64,000 bases of DNA from Candidatus Competibacteraceae bacterium (GCA_016790045.1 JAEUPW010000139.1:17384-81383), one strand, 5' to 3'; positions 34,075-44,404 are shown, counted from the first letter of the stretch. Notes: generated from the sequence alone by a model not told the origin. A program made the numbers and translations.

Positions 34075-35256
34075 TCAATCTCTCTTTTCCACCAGCAGCA
34101 GGGTGATGTCGTCCGGCAGCGGCCCGGCGTGTTCGAGCCCCAGCGCCTGAAGCAGCTTGTCGATGCTCGGGCCGGTGTCGCGCGCGATTTCCAACAAAAA
34201 AGCCTGCTTGTCGCGCAAGCTGGTTTGCGGCAGCGTTTCCAGAATGCCGTCCGAAATCAATAAGAGCACGAATTCGGGCGGGAGTTGCAGCGACTCGGTT
34301 TGATAGCTGGCGAAATCGAACAGGCCGATCGGCAAGCTTTTTTTGCCGACATACACCGCCCGCTCGCCGTCGAACAGGATCGGAAAGGGAAATTGGCCGC
34401 CGCTGCTGTAGCGCAGGTGGTTGGTGTTCCAATCGACCACGCCGAAGAAAATCGTCAGGTATTTGTCCATGTGGCAACTGAACACTTCCCGGTTCAGCCG
34501 GCTCAGCGTTTCGGCGGGATTCAAGATGCCGCGATCCCGGTTCTGGCGGTGCAATTCCCGATAGCGGCCGATGTAGCTTTTCAGCATGATGGTGACGAAA
34601 GCCGAGGAGACGCCGTGGCCGGACACGTCGGCGATATAAAACCCCAAATGATCGCCGTCGATGGGGAAGTAATCCACGAAGTCGCCGCTCAGGTATTGCG
34701 AGGTCAACAGGTGCCGGCTGAAGCGGTAATTGCGGTAGAGCTTGTTGTTCTCGGGCAGCAATTGAAACTGGATGCGCCGGGCCGCCGCCTCGTCTTCCTG
34801 CAACCGCCGCAAGGTCTGCCGCAACTGCTCGTTGATCGCCTCCAGATGTAGGCGGTGTTCGCGGTTTTCCCGCCGCAGCCGGGCGCGCTCCAGAGCGTGC
34901 GCGATGGCGTGCTCCAGCATCGCCATGTCTTCGATCGGTTTGGTGACGTAATCCCAGGCGCCCAGCTTGAGCGCTTGAATGGCGTCGCTCATGCCGCCCA
35001 GGCCAGACACCACCAAAATCGGCAAATCGGGATAGTCGCGGGTGACGGCCGCCAGGACGTGCAAGCCGTCCATGCCGGGCAGGCGCAGATCGCACAACAC
35101 CAGATCGGGCTGCTCCTGGCGGATCAGATCGAGGCCGGTCTGACCGTCGAGCGCCTGGAGGACCTCAAAGCCGCTGTCTTCCAGAAAAGCGGTGAGCACT
35201 TCGAGCAGCAGTTGCTCGTCGTCGATCATCAGGATGCGGGTGGATCGCTCGCTCAC
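34075..35256 (-). CDS. Response regulator with PP2C (SpoIIE/RsbU) phosphatase output
   Basis: A 393-residue protein. The receiver domain (1-125) has the acidic pocket IDDE (11-14), phospho-acceptor Asp56 in LCDLRLPGMDG and Lys in VTKP. A coiled linker (about 128-170) leads to a SpoIIE-type Ser/Thr phosphatase with metal-binding Asp residues in LSGDFVDYF, IADVSGHGVSSAF, LLISDGILE and DDITLLLV. It should dephosphorylate the STAS protein when its receiver is phosphorylated, the logic of RsbU/HsbR switches. It overlaps the upstream receiver gene by 4 bp and is followed one base later by the STAS gene. Confidence 0.95.
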   Translation of the reverse strand: MSERSTRILMIDDEQLLLEVLTAFLEDSGFEVLQALDGQTGLDLIRQEQPDLVLCDLRLPGMDGLHVLAAVTRDYPDLPILVVSGLGGMSDAIQALKLGAWDYVTKPIEDMAMLEHAIAHALERARLRRENREHRLHLEAINEQLRQTLRRLQEDEAAARRIQFQLLPENNKLYRNYRFSRHLLTSQYLSGDFVDYFPIDGDHLGFYIADVSGHGVSSAFVTIMLKSYIGRYRELHRQNRDRGILNPAETLSRLNREVFSCHMDKYLTIFFGVVDWNTNHLRYSSGGQFPFPILFDGERAVYVGKKSLPIGLFDFASYQTESLQLPPEFVLLLISDGILETLPQTSLRDKQAFLLEIARDTGPSIDKLLQALGLEHAGPLPDDITLLLVEKRD

Positions 35257-35642
35257 GGGCGCACCTCGCGCGCCGCCGCCAACGCGCGCACCGCCGCCGC
35301 CAGCGGCGCCATGTCCTCAAGCGGTTTGCGGTAAACCCGGCTGTCGTCGAGACCCATGGCGCGTAAATCCTCGGGCAGGCTGTAACTGGAAGAACCGGTG
35401 TGAATCAGAAAGTCCATCTCGGGATACAAGTCATGAAGGATGCGGATGGCGGTATTGCCGTCCATGTCCGGCAAGCGCATGTCCATGACGCACACCGGGC
35501 AGCGCGCGCCGCCGCGCAGCCAAGAAAGGGCGAGGGTCGCGGATTCGAACGCGGCCACGCCCATGCCTTCGTCTTCCAAATAGGCTTTCAAGTTTTCCCT
35601 GATCATTTCCTCGTCGTCGACGATCAAGACCCAGCCGGTCAT
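35253..35642 (-). CDS. Single-domain response regulator
   Basis: A 129-residue stand-alone receiver. The acidic pocket is VDDEEM, the phospho-acceptor is Asp54 in VMDMRLPDMDG, the switch Thr lies in LIHTGSS, and Lys in YRKP. There is no output domain, so it must work by protein contact or pass phosphate on to an Hpt protein. It overlaps the histidine kinase gene upstream and the receiver-PP2C gene downstream by 4 bp each (ATGA-type junctions), which ties all three to one transcript. Confidence 0.95.
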   Translation of the reverse strand: MTGWVLIVDDEEMIRENLKAYLEDEGMGVAAFESATLALSWLRGGARCPVCVMDMRLPDMDGNTAIRILHDLYPEMDFLIHTGSSSYSLPEDLRAMGLDDSRVYRKPLEDMAPLAAAVRALAAAREVRP

Positions 35643-37915
35643 GACAGCTTCTCCCGAACCAAAGGCAGACGGATGCTGAAACAGGTCCCCTGCCCCGGCT
35701 TGGAAGCCACCGACAGCCGACCGTTATGCTGCTCGGTGACGATGAAATAAGACACTGACAATCCCAGACCGGTGCCGACGCCGACATCTTTGGTGGTGAA
35801 GAATGGCTCGAAGATGCGTTTGAGGGTTTTTTCCTCCATGCCGGGGCCGTTGTCAATCACTTCCAGCACGGCGTAGCCCGGTTCGCGCGCGGTGCGCAAG
35901 ACGATCCGGGGCACGGGCGTCTCCGCCTCGGCCATGGCTTGGGCCGCATTCTTGAGCAAATTCAGCAGCACCTGCTCGATTTCGGTCTTGTCGCAATACA
36001 CCGCCCGCAACGCGGGATCGTAAGCGCGCTCGATGCTGATGCGCTTGAAATCGTACTTCTTTTTCAAATCGTAGTCGCTGGCCGCCAGCCGCAGCACGGT
36101 TTCCATCATGTCCTCGACATCGACCAGGGCGAACAGCGCCTCGCTGCGCCGGCTGAACGACAGCATATCGGCGACGATTTTGGCGGCGCGCACCCCGGCT
36201 TCGCGGATGCCTTCCAGCAACCGTAACACGCCGCGCTCTTGCAGGTAACGGTTAAGCTGGGTCAAATCGACGCCCAAGGCTTTGGCCGCCGCGTGATTCT
36301 GCGCCAGCCCCGGCCCGATGCGTCGCAGGATATTTTGGCTGCCTTGCAGGATCGCGCCGAGCGGATTGTTGATTTCGTGGGCCATGCCGGCCGCCAGTCC
36401 CCCGACCGAAAGCATTTTTTCGGTCTGCACCATCATCGATTCGATGCGGACCCGCGCGGTGACGTCGTCGATGCGGATCACCGCCCCGCTGACGTGATCG
36501 GCCATCAGCGGATAGACCATGACATCGGCGTAATGCAGTTCGCCCTCGACTTCGAACGTCATCCGGGGAGTTTTGATCGGGCACCCTTGGCGGATCGCCT
36601 GTTGCACCTGTTCGAACTGCCCTTCCAACTGCGGGAACACGTCGCCGAAGAACCGGCCTTGCGCCATTTCCCACGAGATGCCGCCGGTCTGTTCGGCCGG
36701 TTGGTTCAGCACCGTGATGTAGCCCCACGGATCGACCCCGATCAGCACCGAGGGCATCGAGTCGATAATATTTTTCAGATACAGCCGCATCCGGGCGACT
36801 TCCTCCTTGGCCTGCTTTTGCTCGGTGATGTCGATCGCCACGCTCAGCACCGCCGCCCCGTTCGCGCCGGGCTCGCTGAAGGGAATTTTCATAGTTTGCA
36901 GGGTGCGGACGCGGCCGGCGTGGTCGGTGAACACTTCTTCGGGAATGAGCCTGGATTCCCAGTCGCCGATCACCGCCAGATCGTCGGCCAGGCGCTGTTC
37001 GATTTCTTCCGGCACGCCGTGGCTGAGCGGGTAGGACGGATCGACCAAAGCCTCGATCGTGGTCCCGTAAGCGGCGGCGGTCGCCCGGTTGGCCAACAGG
37101 AAATGGCCGCGCCGGTCGCGGGCGAAGATCATGTGCGGCACCAAATCGATGATGCGGCGCAGGCGCAGCTCGCTTTGGTACAGCGCCTCCTCCGCCTTGG
37201 CTTGCTCGGTGATGTCGGTGCCGGTGCCGCGATAGCCGCGAAACCGGCCCCGCTCGTCGTGGACGGGCTTGCCGCTGACTTTCAGATAGCGCCCGGTAGA
37301 CTGGCCCCCGATCAGCAAGGTCTGGTAGATGAAATCGCGAAACGGCAGATGGCCTTCCAGGGTTTCGCGATGTTTGCGCCACTTTTGGGGATTGGCGCCG
37401 AAATCGACGCCCGCCAGTTCCCAGCGGGTCAGACCCAGCACGCTTCGGGTGTCGATGCCGGTCAGGGCCTCAAACCGCTCGGACAGATAGGTGAAACGCA
37501 GATGTTCGTCCATCTCCCAAATCCAGTCGCTGGCCGCTTCGGTCACGTCGCGAAACCGCGCCTCGCTTTCGCGTAGCGCCTCCTCGACCCGCTGGCGTTC
37601 GTTGAGTTCCCGCTGCAATTGCCGGCTTCGGTGCAGCGCCTCCTGACGCTGGAGCCAGCACCAGAACAGCGCCACGACCACGAGCAAGATCAAAGGGATC
37701 AGCACCAGCACCGTGTAATTGACTTTTTCCGCCGGCCCGCGTACCAGATAATCCCAGCCGAACACGTCGCTCCCGGCGCGGGCGACCCTCATCTCGGCCA
37801 ACAGCAGCGGGGAGACGATCGACGCTTTGAAGCGAATGCCGCGCCCGAGCGCCGAAACCGGGGACCACCGGCGAGGTGGCGGGCGCGGGGAACGCGGGCG
37901 GCGGAGCATGAACAT
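35639..37915 (-). CDS. PAS-domain sensor histidine kinase
   Basis: A 758-residue kinase. One clear membrane helix (about 67-90, [21 protein letters not shown]) follows an odd N-terminus of about 65 residues, rich in Arg and Pro, with no first helix. Three PAS domains follow (about 112-240, 246-365, 372-490). The dimerisation domain carries the phospho-accepting His513 in [13 protein letters not shown], and the ATPase domain has the N box [11 protein letters not shown]1 DNGPGM, the F box and GTGLGLSVS. Long spacing between the H box and N box is typical of NtrB-like kinases. The likely partners are the two receivers downstream. The N-terminus may be mis-started or truncated. Confidence 0.93.
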   Translation of the reverse strand: MFMLRRPRSPRPPPRRWSPVSALGRGIRFKASIVSPLLLAEMRVARAGSDVFGWDYLVRGPAEKVNYTVLVLIPLILLVVVALFWCWLQRQEALHRSRQLQRELNERQRVEEALRESEARFRDVTEAASDWIWEMDEHLRFTYLSERFEALTGIDTRSVLGLTRWELAGVDFGANPQKWRKHRETLEGHLPFRDFIYQTLLIGGQSTGRYLKVSGKPVHDERGRFRGYRGTGTDITEQAKAEEALYQSELRLRRIIDLVPHMIFARDRRGHFLLANRATAAAYGTTIEALVDPSYPLSHGVPEEIEQRLADDLAVIGDWESRLIPEEVFTDHAGRVRTLQTMKIPFSEPGANGAAVLSVAIDITEQKQAKEEVARMRLYLKNIIDSMPSVLIGVDPWGYITVLNQPAEQTGGISWEMAQGRFFGDVFPQLEGQFEQVQQAIRQGCPIKTPRMTFEVEGELHYADVMVYPLMADHVSGAVIRIDDVTARVRIESMMVQTEKMLSVGGLAAGMAHEINNPLGAILQGSQNILRRIGPGLAQNHAAAKALGVDLTQLNRYLQERGVLRLLEGIREAGVRAAKIVADMLSFSRRSEALFALVDVEDMMETVLRLAASDYDLKKKYDFKRISIERAYDPALRAVYCDKTEIEQVLLNLLKNAAQAMAEAETPVPRIVLRTAREPGYAVLEVIDNGPGMEEKTLKRIFEPFFTTKDVGVGTGLGLSVSYFIVTEQHNGRLSVASKPGQGTCFSIRLPLVREKLS

Positions 37916-37989
37916 GGTCGCTGGCCATCGGTCGATAAAGCGCTATCATAGAACTGTTTTCCGCCAAGAGCAGAGATGGGGCGCAAACG

Positions 37990-39036
37990 ATGGCTTTAGG
38001 ACCGCTGATGCTGGGGCTGGAAGGGCTGGAATTGACCGCCGAGGAGCGGGCGCTGCTGCGCCACCCGCTGGTGGGCGGCGTCATCTTGTTCGGCCGGAAC
38101 TACCGCTCGCCCGAACAAGTCGCGGCCTTGACCGATGCCATCCACGCCTTGCGCCAGCCGCGCCTGCTGGTGGCGGTGGACCACGAAGGCGGTCGGGTCC
38201 AGCGCTTTCGCGACGGCTTCACCCGCCTGCCGGCGGTGCGCTGCCTCGGCGAGCTCTACGACCGCGACCGGATGCGCGCCAAGCAACTGGCGCGGGTGAG
38301 CGGCTGGCTGATGGCCGCCGAACTGCGCGCGGTCGGAGTGGATTTCAGTTTCGCGCCGGTGCTCGATCTCGATCACGGGGTCAGCGGCATCATCGGCGAC
38401 CGGGCGTTTCACCGCGACCCCGAAGCGGTGGCCGATCTGGCTCACGCCTACGTCAGCGGCATGCAAAAAGCCGGCATGGAAGGCGTGGGCAAACATTTTC
38501 CCGGCCACGGCGGCATCGCGGCCGACTCGCATCTGGAATTGCCGGTGGACCCGCGCTCCTACGAGGAACTGGCCGACACCGACCTGCTGGCGTTCGAGCG
38601 GATGATCCATTACGGTCTGGCCGCCCTGATGCCGGCGCACGTGCTTTACCCGCAGGTGGACGACCGTCCGGCCGGTTTTTCGGCGCGCTGGCTGCAACGG
38701 ATCCTGCGCCGCGATCTGGAGTTTCAGGGCGTGATTTTCAGCGACGATCTCGACATGGCCGGAGCGGGCGAAGCCGGCCCGCCGCCGGAGCGGGCGCGCG
38801 CGGCGCTGGCGGCCGGCTGCGACATGATCCTGGTGTGCAACGACCGCGCCGCCGCCATCGCGATTCTCGACAATCTGCATCACACCCTGGAGCCGGTCAG
38901 CCAGTTGCGGCTGATCCGCCTGCACGGGCGCGGCCGCCTCAGCGTGGAGCGCCTGCGCCGCGCGCCGAACTGGCAGCGGGCGGTTTCCCTGGTGCGCGAC
39001 CACGACGCTTCGCCTCTGCTGGAGATGGATATTTGA
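37990..39036 (+). CDS. nagZ: Beta-N-acetylhexosaminidase NagZ
   Basis: A 348-residue cytoplasmic GH3 enzyme that removes GlcNAc from anhydromuropeptides in cell-wall recycling. The family motif KHFPGHG is at 168-174, part of the flexible catalytic loop, and the nucleophile Asp lies in [10 protein letters not shown] (about 252). Other blocks are [22 protein letters not shown] and [11 protein letters not shown]. The single-domain form is usual in gammaproteobacteria. It is divergent from the histidine kinase and probably heads a small group with the two purine-salvage genes behind it. Confidence 0.97.
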   Translation: MALGPLMLGLEGLELTAEERALLRHPLVGGVILFGRNYRSPEQVAALTDAIHALRQPRLLVAVDHEGGRVQRFRDGFTRLPAVRCLGELYDRDRMRAKQLARVSGWLMAAELRAVGVDFSFAPVLDLDHGVSGIIGDRAFHRDPEAVADLAHAYVSGMQKAGMEGVGKHFPGHGGIAADSHLELPVDPRSYEELADTDLLAFERMIHYGLAALMPAHVLYPQVDDRPAGFSARWLQRILRRDLEFQGVIFSDDLDMAGAGEAGPPPERARAALAAGCDMILVCNDRAAAIAILDNLHHTLEPVSQLRLIRLHGRGRLSVERLRRAPNWQRAVSLVRDHDASPLLEMDI

Positions 39037-39090
39037 GCGCGCCCCGCCCGACTCTCGCCGGGGTTCGCTGACGGCGAGCCTGGAGCCCCC

Positions 39091-39645
39091 ATGTCCGGCA
39101 TCACTCCCGAACAGGCGCTGGCCGCGCTGGCGAAAGCTGAATTGCTGCATTCGGCCGAACGGATCGAACGCGCGCTCGACCGGCTGGGCGAGGCCATCGC
39201 CCGCGAGCTGGAACGGCGCGACCCGCTGGTGCTGGTGGTGATGAACGGCGCGCTGGTGGCGGCCGCAGGGCTGCTGGCGCGGCTGCGGTTTCCGTTGCGG
39301 GTCGGCTATTTGCACGCCACCCGCTATCGCGGCGGCACGCGCGGCGGGGCCATCGACTGGATCGCGCCGCCCCGGCCGGACGTGAGCGGGCAAACCGTTC
39401 TGGTGGTGGACGACATTTTCGACGAGGGCGACACCCTCAAAGCGATCGTCGACGAACTGCGGCGACTGGGCGCGACGGCGGTTTACAGCGCGGTGCTGGC
39501 CGATAAACGGCACGACCGCAAAGCGCCCGATGCGACCGTCGATTTCGTCGGTCTGGAGGTCCCCGACCGTTATGTGTTCGGCTATGGCATGGACTATCAC
39601 GACTACTGGCGCAACTTGCCCGCCATTTACGCCGTGGGCGGATGA
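39091..39645 (+). CDS. Hypoxanthine-guanine phosphoribosyltransferase
   Basis: A 184-residue type I phosphoribosyltransferase. The PRPP-binding motif VLVVDDIFDEGDTL is at 103-116, and VVMNGALVAAAGLL supplies the pyrophosphate loop. LEVPDRYVFGYGMDYHDYWRNLPAIYAV near the C-terminus is the purine-base region seen in the HPRT group common next to nagZ in gammaproteobacteria. It salvages hypoxanthine or guanine to IMP or GMP. The methylthioinosine phosphorylase gene 66 bp downstream would supply hypoxanthine, which supports the assignment. Confidence 0.92.
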   Translation: MSGITPEQALAALAKAELLHSAERIERALDRLGEAIARELERRDPLVLVVMNGALVAAAGLLARLRFPLRVGYLHATRYRGGTRGGAIDWIAPPRPDVSGQTVLVVDDIFDEGDTLKAIVDELRRLGATAVYSAVLADKRHDRKAPDATVDFVGLEVPDRYVFGYGMDYHDYWRNLPAIYAVGG

Positions 39646-40458
<813 letters not shown>

Positions 40459-40573
40459 GCGCCGCAGCGGAGCCGCGGCGTCCGCGCCACTGTTGGCGCG
40501 ACCTTCTTCGGGCGGAAAGAGCCGGCGCGAGTGCCGGCAAAATCGCTAACAATGACGGGAAACGATTCAAGCA

Positions 40574-41137
40574 ATGAATGAAAATATACTGTTTTTAAAG
40601 GAATTTATTAAAAATCCGGGCCAAGTGTCTTCGATTGTCCCCAGTTCGCGCTTCCTGGAGCAGCGCATCGTCAAACTGGCGGCCATGCGCTCGGCGAAAA
40701 CCGTGGTGGAATTGGGGGCCGGGGTCGGTGGGACCACCCAGGCGTTTCTGGACGCGCTGCCGCCCGAGGCCAAGCTGCTGAGCATCGAGATCAACCCGAA
40801 GTTCTGCACTTTGCTCCGCCGCATCCAGGACCCCCGCCTGATCGTCCATTGCGGCGGCGCTCAGGAGCTGCAGGAAACGATGGCGCTGTACGGCCTGCCC
40901 GCGCCCGAGGCGGTGGTGTCGGGGATTCCGTTTTCCAAGATCGAGCCGGATACCGGTTCGAGCATCATCAAGGCCGTCGCCTCGGCGCTGGCGGTCGGCG
41001 GGCGTTTCGTCGCCTACCAAGTCAGCGGCCGGGTGGCGGAGCTGGCTCGTCCGCTGCTGGGGCCGGGCCGGTTCGGGATGGAACTGCTGAACATCCCCCC
41101 GTTGCGGGTCTACCAGTGGGAAAAAGCCGCCGCTTGA
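40574..41137 (+). CDS. Class I SAM methyltransferase, phospholipid N-methyltransferase-like
   Basis: A 187-residue methyltransferase. The start FLKEFIKNPGQVSSIVPSSRFLEQ is the hallmark of the PmtA-type phospholipid N-methyltransferase group, and VVELGAGVGGTTQAFL is the SAM loop, with the acidic residue in LLSIEINPKF. VVSGIPFSKIE replaces the usual NPPY-like block. It might methylate phosphatidylethanolamine, which Psd (gene at 10970) makes, but rRNA dimethylase-like proteins look similar. The first 50 bases are markedly richer in A and T than the surroundings. The stop codon lies in the first copy of a 10-bp tandem repeat. Confidence 0.8.
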   Translation: MNENILFLKEFIKNPGQVSSIVPSSRFLEQRIVKLAAMRSAKTVVELGAGVGGTTQAFLDALPPEAKLLSIEINPKFCTLLRRIQDPRLIVHCGGAQELQETMALYGLPAPEAVVSGIPFSKIEPDTGSSIIKAVASALAVGGRFVAYQVSGRVAELARPLLGPGRFGMELLNIPPLRVYQWEKAAA

Positions 41138-41167
41138 TCTTGCTTGATCTTGCTTGATCTTGCTTGA
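41132..41167. repeat. 10-bp tandem repeat (about 3.6 copies)
   Basis: The unit TGCTTGATCT is repeated without change from 41132 to 41167 (the first copy lacks its T and the last is partial, TGCTTGA). The first copy contains the TGA stop of the methyltransferase gene. The unit is not a multiple of three, and the array lies outside the coding part except for the stop. Confidence 0.95.
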
Positions 41168-41273
41168 GGCGAGAAAGAGCCATCCGGCGAGACCGGGCCT
41201 CCAGCCTCGCGAGAGGGTTGATCGGGACGGAAACCTGTGATGACCCGCGCGTTTTTAGGCCGCGCCCGACCGA

Positions 41274-41837
41274 TCAGGCAGCGCGAAACTGCCGCCCGCT
41301 GCGCAAATCCCGAATCGCGGTCGGCTTGGCCGCGCCGCCGGTCGGGCCGGCGAGCACGTAATCGAGCGCGCGCCCCAGTTGGCGGCGCACCGCCAGCGCG
41401 GTGCGGGCCGGAGGGCGGCCGCTCAAATTGGCGCTGGTGGACACCAGCGGATGGCCGCAAGCCCGACACAGCGCCGCCGCCAGCGGGTGCGCGGTCACCC
41501 GCACCGCCAGCGAATCGTGGCGGCCGCGCAACCAGCGCGGCGTCGCGGCCCGAGCCGGAATCAACCACGTGTGAGGGCCGGGCCAAGTCGCGTTCAACCG
41601 GGCGTGATCCGAAGGCGTCAGCGCGCGCAGAAAGGGTTCGAGTTGCGCGAAATCGGCGGCGATCAAAATCAGGCCCTTGTGCGCGGATCGCCGCTTGAGC
41701 GCCAGCAAGCGCTCCACGGCTCGCCCGTCGAGCGGATCGCAACCCAGGCCGAACACGGCTTCGGTGGGATAGGCGATCAGGCCGCCGGCCCGAACCGCGC
41801 GGGCGGCGGCCCGCAGGCGCAGTTCGCTCACCTTCAA
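41274..41837 (-). CDS. tsaC: Threonylcarbamoyl-AMP synthase TsaC
   Basis: A 187-residue YrdC-family enzyme that makes threonylcarbamoyl-AMP from Thr, bicarbonate and ATP for the t6A modification of tRNAs reading ANN codons. GGLIAYPTEAVFGLGCDP, LLALKRRSAHKGLILIAADFAQL, WPGPHTWLIPA, AVRVTAHP and PLVSTSANLSGRPP match E. coli TsaC, and the length (short, without the Sua5 C-terminal domain) fits. It overlaps the 3' end of topA by 4 bp, a common arrangement with the smg-dprA block in gammaproteobacteria. Confidence 0.96.
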   Translation of the reverse strand: MKVSELRLRAAARAVRAGGLIAYPTEAVFGLGCDPLDGRAVERLLALKRRSAHKGLILIAADFAQLEPFLRALTPSDHARLNATWPGPHTWLIPARAATPRWLRGRHDSLAVRVTAHPLAAALCRACGHPLVSTSANLSGRPPARTALAVRRQLGRALDYVLAGPTGGAAKPTAIRDLRSGRQFRAA

Positions 41838-44404
41838 CTCCGGCGCGACGAGGATCGGCGCGGCGGCACATCGGTGGCCGAGGGTTCGGCGGCGGCTTTG
41901 GGGGTCGCGGCTTTGGCGCGCTTGGGCCGGGCGGGCGGCGCTTCGGGAACCGGCGTTTCAGCGTCTTTTTTCACGGCGGGTTTGGCGGTCTTGGCGGCCA
42001 GTTTGAGCGGCGTCGCCTTGCGGGCGGCCGCCTTCGCGCTTTTCGCTTTGCCCGAGGTTTTGCCGGCGTGGCGCGCGGGCGCTTTCTTTTCGGGCGCCTC
42101 GCGCACCAGGGTTTCGCATTCGGCCAACGTCAAACTGGCCGGTTCGCGGCCCTTGGGCAAACGGGCGTTTTTCTTGCCGTCGGTGATGTAAGGTCCGTAG
42201 CGGCCGTTGAGAATCTGGATCGGGGACTCGGGAAACGCGCGCAACACCTTGTTCGCGGCGGCTTGCCGGTGCGCGGCGATCAATTCCAGCGCCCGCTCGC
42301 GGCTGACGGTGTACGGGTCTTCGTCTTTCAGCGAGACGTAGCTCTTGCCGTAGCGCACATAAGGCCCGAAACGGCCGATGTTGGTTTGCATCGGCTCGCC
42401 TTCGGCGGTCGTTCCCAAATCGCGCGGCAACTGGAACAGGGTCAGCGCTTGCTCCAGGGTGATCGTATCCATGCGCTGGTCCGGCCGCAGGCTGGCGAAA
42501 CGCGGTTTGTCAGGATCTTCCTTGACGCCGATTTGCGCGAACGGCCCGAAGCGGCCCATCCGCACCGAAACCGGTTTGTCGGACTTGGGATCGCGGCCCA
42601 GCTCGCGGCTTTGAATCGCGTCCTGGCGCGAGACGCTTTCGGCTTTTTCCTCGACCAGTTGCTTGAACGGGTCCCAGAAACCGCGCATCAGCGGCACCCA
42701 GTCCTCTTCGCCCCGCGACACCGCGTCCAGTTCGTCCTCCAGTCGGGCGGTAAAGCCGTAATCCACGTAGCGGGTGAAATGCCGGGTCAGGAACCGGTTG
42801 ACGATGCTGCCGATGTCGGTCGGTTTGAAGCGGCGGTTGTCGAGCACGGCGTATTCGCGCGCCAGCAGGGTGGAGATGATCGCGGCGTAGGTGGACGGGC
42901 GGCCGATGCCGTATTCCTCCAGCACCTTGACCAGGCTGGCCTCGGAATAGCGCGGCGGCGGCTCGGTGAAATGCTGCTCCGGGCGCAGCGCCAGCAGCTC
43001 CACCCATTCGCCTTCCCGAAACGGCGGCAGCACCCGGTTGTCCTCGTCGTCGGCGCGATCGTCCACGTCTTCCTGGTAGACCGCCATGAAACCCGGTTCG
43101 GCGACGGTCGAGCCGGTGGCCCGGAAGGTGTTGCCCGCGCCGCAGGCCAGATCGACCGCGACCGTATCCAGCGTGGCGGAAATCATCTGGCAGGCCACAG
43201 TGCGCTTCCAGATCAGTTCGTAGAGCGCGTGTTGTTCGGCGCCAAGATGCGCCCGCAACGAATCCGGCGTGACCGCCGCCACAGTCGGGCGGATCGCCTC
43301 GTGCGCTTCCTGGGCGTTCTTGGCTTTGGTCTTGAACAGCCGGGGACTGGCGGGCAGATTGTGCGCGCCGTAGCGCTGCGCGATCAGGCTCCGGAGCTCC
43401 TCGATAGCTTCCCGCGCCAGGTTGACCGAATCGGTGCGCATGTAGGTGATCAGCCCGACCGCGCCCTGGCCGGTATCGACGCCCTCGTAAAGCTGTTGGG
43501 CCACCCGCATGGTGCGCTGGGTCGAAAAGCCGAGCTTGCGCGACGCTTCCTGTTGCAAGGTCGAAGTGGTGAACGGCGCGGCCGGATTGCGCTTGCGCTG
43601 CTTGCGTTCGATCCGCGCCACCCGCAAGCGGCCGATGGCCTTCGCGTCGGCCGCCGGCGCGTCGGCCGGCGGGACGCGGGCGGCGGCCAGCAGTTTCTGT
43701 TCCATCGCGTGCGCCTGCCCGGCGTCGGTCACGCTAAACTGGGTCAGCTTGACGCCTTCATATTCGTTCAGGCGGGCGATAAACGGCTGCGATTGCTTGG
43801 CGGCGTCCGCTTCCAGCGTCCAATACTCGCGAGCTTCAAAGCGTTCGATTTCCTGTTCGCGCTCCACGATCATCCGCAGCGCGGGCGATTGCACCCGGCC
43901 GGCGGACAAGCCGGGGCGGATTTTCTTCCACAGCAGCGGCGAGAGGTTGAAGCCGACCAGATAGTCCAGCGCCCGGCGGGCCTGCTGGGCGTTGACCAGA
44001 TCCAAGGACAATGCGCGCGGTTGCGCCACCGCCTCCTGGATCGCCCGCTCGGTGATCTCGTGGAACACGATGCGCCGCACGGGCTTGTCGCGCAGCAGAT
44101 CGCGCTGCCGGAGGATTTCGTGGAGATGCCAGGAGATGGCCTCGCCTTCCCGGTCGGGATCGGTGGCCAGATACAGCGCGTCCGCTTTGGCGGCGGCCTT
44201 GGCGATAGCCTCGACGTGCCGCTCGTTTTTGTCGATGAGCTGGTATTTCATGGCGAAGCCGCGTTCGGGATCGACCGCGCCTTCCTTGGGCACCAGATCG
44301 CGCACGTGGCCGTAGGAAGCCAGAATCTCGAAATCCGCGCCCAGATATTTTTTGATCGTCTTGGCTTTGGCGGGCGATTCGACGATGACCAGATTTTTGC
44401 TCAT
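41834..44404 (-). CDS. topA: DNA topoisomerase I
   Basis: An 856-residue type IA topoisomerase that relaxes negative supercoils. The Toprim domain begins VIVESPAKAKTIKKYLG and holds ATDPDREGEAI. The active-site Tyr321 lies in GLITYMRTDSVN. After the core come C-terminal repeat units with MGRFGPFAQIG, IGRFGPYVRYG and NGRYGPYITDG. No paired CxxC zinc ribbons are present, unlike E. coli TopA. The last 70 or so residues are low-complexity and rich in Lys, Ala and Pro, probably a flexible DNA-binding tail. tsaC overlaps its end by 4 bp. Confidence 0.97.
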   Translation of the reverse strand: MSKNLVIVESPAKAKTIKKYLGADFEILASYGHVRDLVPKEGAVDPERGFAMKYQLIDKNERHVEAIAKAAAKADALYLATDPDREGEAISWHLHEILRQRDLLRDKPVRRIVFHEITERAIQEAVAQPRALSLDLVNAQQARRALDYLVGFNLSPLLWKKIRPGLSAGRVQSPALRMIVEREQEIERFEAREYWTLEADAAKQSQPFIARLNEYEGVKLTQFSVTDAGQAHAMEQKLLAAARVPPADAPAADAKAIGRLRVARIERKQRKRNPAAPFTTSTLQQEASRKLGFSTQRTMRVAQQLYEGVDTGQGAVGLITYMRTDSVNLAREAIEELRSLIAQRYGAHNLPASPRLFKTKAKNAQEAHEAIRPTVAAVTPDSLRAHLGAEQHALYELIWKRTVACQMISATLDTVAVDLACGAGNTFRATGSTVAEPGFMAVYQEDVDDRADDEDNRVLPPFREGEWVELLALRPEQHFTEPPPRYSEASLVKVLEEYGIGRPSTYAAIISTLLAREYAVLDNRRFKPTDIGSIVNRFLTRHFTRYVDYGFTARLEDELDAVSRGEEDWVPLMRGFWDPFKQLVEEKAESVSRQDAIQSRELGRDPKSDKPVSVRMGRFGPFAQIGVKEDPDKPRFASLRPDQRMDTITLEQALTLFQLPRDLGTTAEGEPMQTNIGRFGPYVRYGKSYVSLKDEDPYTVSRERALELIAAHRQAAANKVLRAFPESPIQILNGRYGPYITDGKKNARLPKGREPASLTLAECETLVREAPEKKAPARHAGKTSGKAKSAKAAARKATPLKLAAKTAKPAVKKDAETPVPEAPPARPKRAKAATPKAAAEPSATDVPPRRSSSRRS

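Noticed and set aside
41132..41167. CRISPR-like array
   Set aside because: The repeats are directly tandem without spacers and only 10 bp long, and no cas genes are present.
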